Assembly (NCBI RefSeq): GCF_041146795.1
Contig: NC_135172.1
Coordinates: 13,506,137-13,570,136 of the forward strand
Direction: 5' to 3'
Origin: Maylandia zebra
Taxonomy: Eukaryota > Chordata > Actinopteri > Cichliformes > Cichlidae
Length of the DNA stretch: 64,000 bases
The position numbers and the translations under genes were made by a program. Below, piece by piece: positions 63,658-64,000 of the stretch. The notes below the pieces were generated by a model. It did not search any database. It saw nothing but the letters and a program-made list of their open reading frames with translations, and was not told the origin of the DNA. Position 1 is the stretch's first letter; every line of letters begins with the position of its first letter.

Positions 63658-63769
63658 CTACAGAGCACAAGTGCAGATGCCAGGCACAAAGGTAGAAATT
63701 TAGTTTATTCCGAGCATTCTATACACAGGTGGATGCTTTCATATCAAGAAAACAAAAACAAAGGCAAAG

Positions 63770-64000
63770 TCGAATGAAAACAAAGGACAGTATAATAGCA
63801 ATGCCTCTTTCCACTAGTACCTACTTGACTCGGCTTAGGCTTGTAGTACCAGGTACTTTTTTTAGTGCCTACTCAGCCGGAGTTCCACACAAATCAGAGG
63901 TGATCCAAAAATGATGTTAACAGACTGCATAACACCGATTGGTTAGTCAGTGATGTCAGTGTTTGAGTCGTGAGAGCGTCTTGTTCACAAAAATCAACAC
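63770..64000. repeat. Possible MITE fragment at the right edge
   Basis: The stretch ccactagtacctacttgactcggct, with a following gtagtaccaggtacttttttt, looks like the end of a short dispersed fish element. It lies in a gpr108 intron and runs off the window, so the other end cannot be checked. Confidence 0.3.

Overview
The window is animal nuclear DNA, almost certainly from a teleost fish. Genes are split into short exons with GT..AG introns. The encoded proteins are vertebrate families (LPA receptor 2, CAMSAP3, a SOUL haem-binding protein, GPR108). The space between exons is AT-rich and full of fish-type transposon relics: Tc1/mariner elements of several catalytic classes, hAT and piggyBac-like elements, tRNA-derived SINEs and microsatellites. 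A percomorph such as a cichlid is my guess, not something proved here. In human, LPAR2, CAMSAP3 and GPR108 all lie on 19p, so the block looks like conserved vertebrate linkage.

Layout. 1-3.6 kb: intergenic, with a Tc1 relic at the left edge. 3.6-18.8 kb (+): lpar2, with a probable CpG-rich promoter and non-coding first exon, an 11 kb first intron holding two DD37E Tc1-type elements and a SINE, then three coding exons (354 aa). 18.9-29.6 kb: a hAT element with 8-bp target duplications, an orphan coding-like terminal exon (+, 24.0 kb), and a single-coding-exon gene (-, 25.8-26.3 kb) for a 161-aa lysine-rich protein with a myristoylation-type N-terminus. 29.7-45.7 kb (+): complete camsap3, 19 coding exons, 1576 aa, with a nested transposon/SINE stack in one intron. 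50.2-55.2 kb (-): complete secreted SOUL-family gene, 7 exons, 352 aa, whose start codon is split by an intron and whose intron 2 is mostly a DD41D mariner. 56.2-57.1 kb: piggyBac-like element. 57.9-63.7 kb (-): 3' part of gpr108 (13 exons, 409 aa); its 5' exons lie beyond the right edge.

The genes do not form an operon or a shared pathway: a plasma-membrane lipid receptor, a microtubule minus-end protein, a secreted haem-binding-fold protein and a Golgi seven-pass protein simply share a locus. I see no new enzymatic or defence system. The best leads are the lysine-rich putative lipid-anchored protein, the orphan terminal exon at 24.0 kb, the chain of upstream ORFs on lpar2, the split start codon and mucin-like tail of the SOUL gene, and a candidate extra cassette exon in camsap3. 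Exon borders were assigned by hand from reading-frame phase, splice sites and remembered family sequences; no alignment was run.
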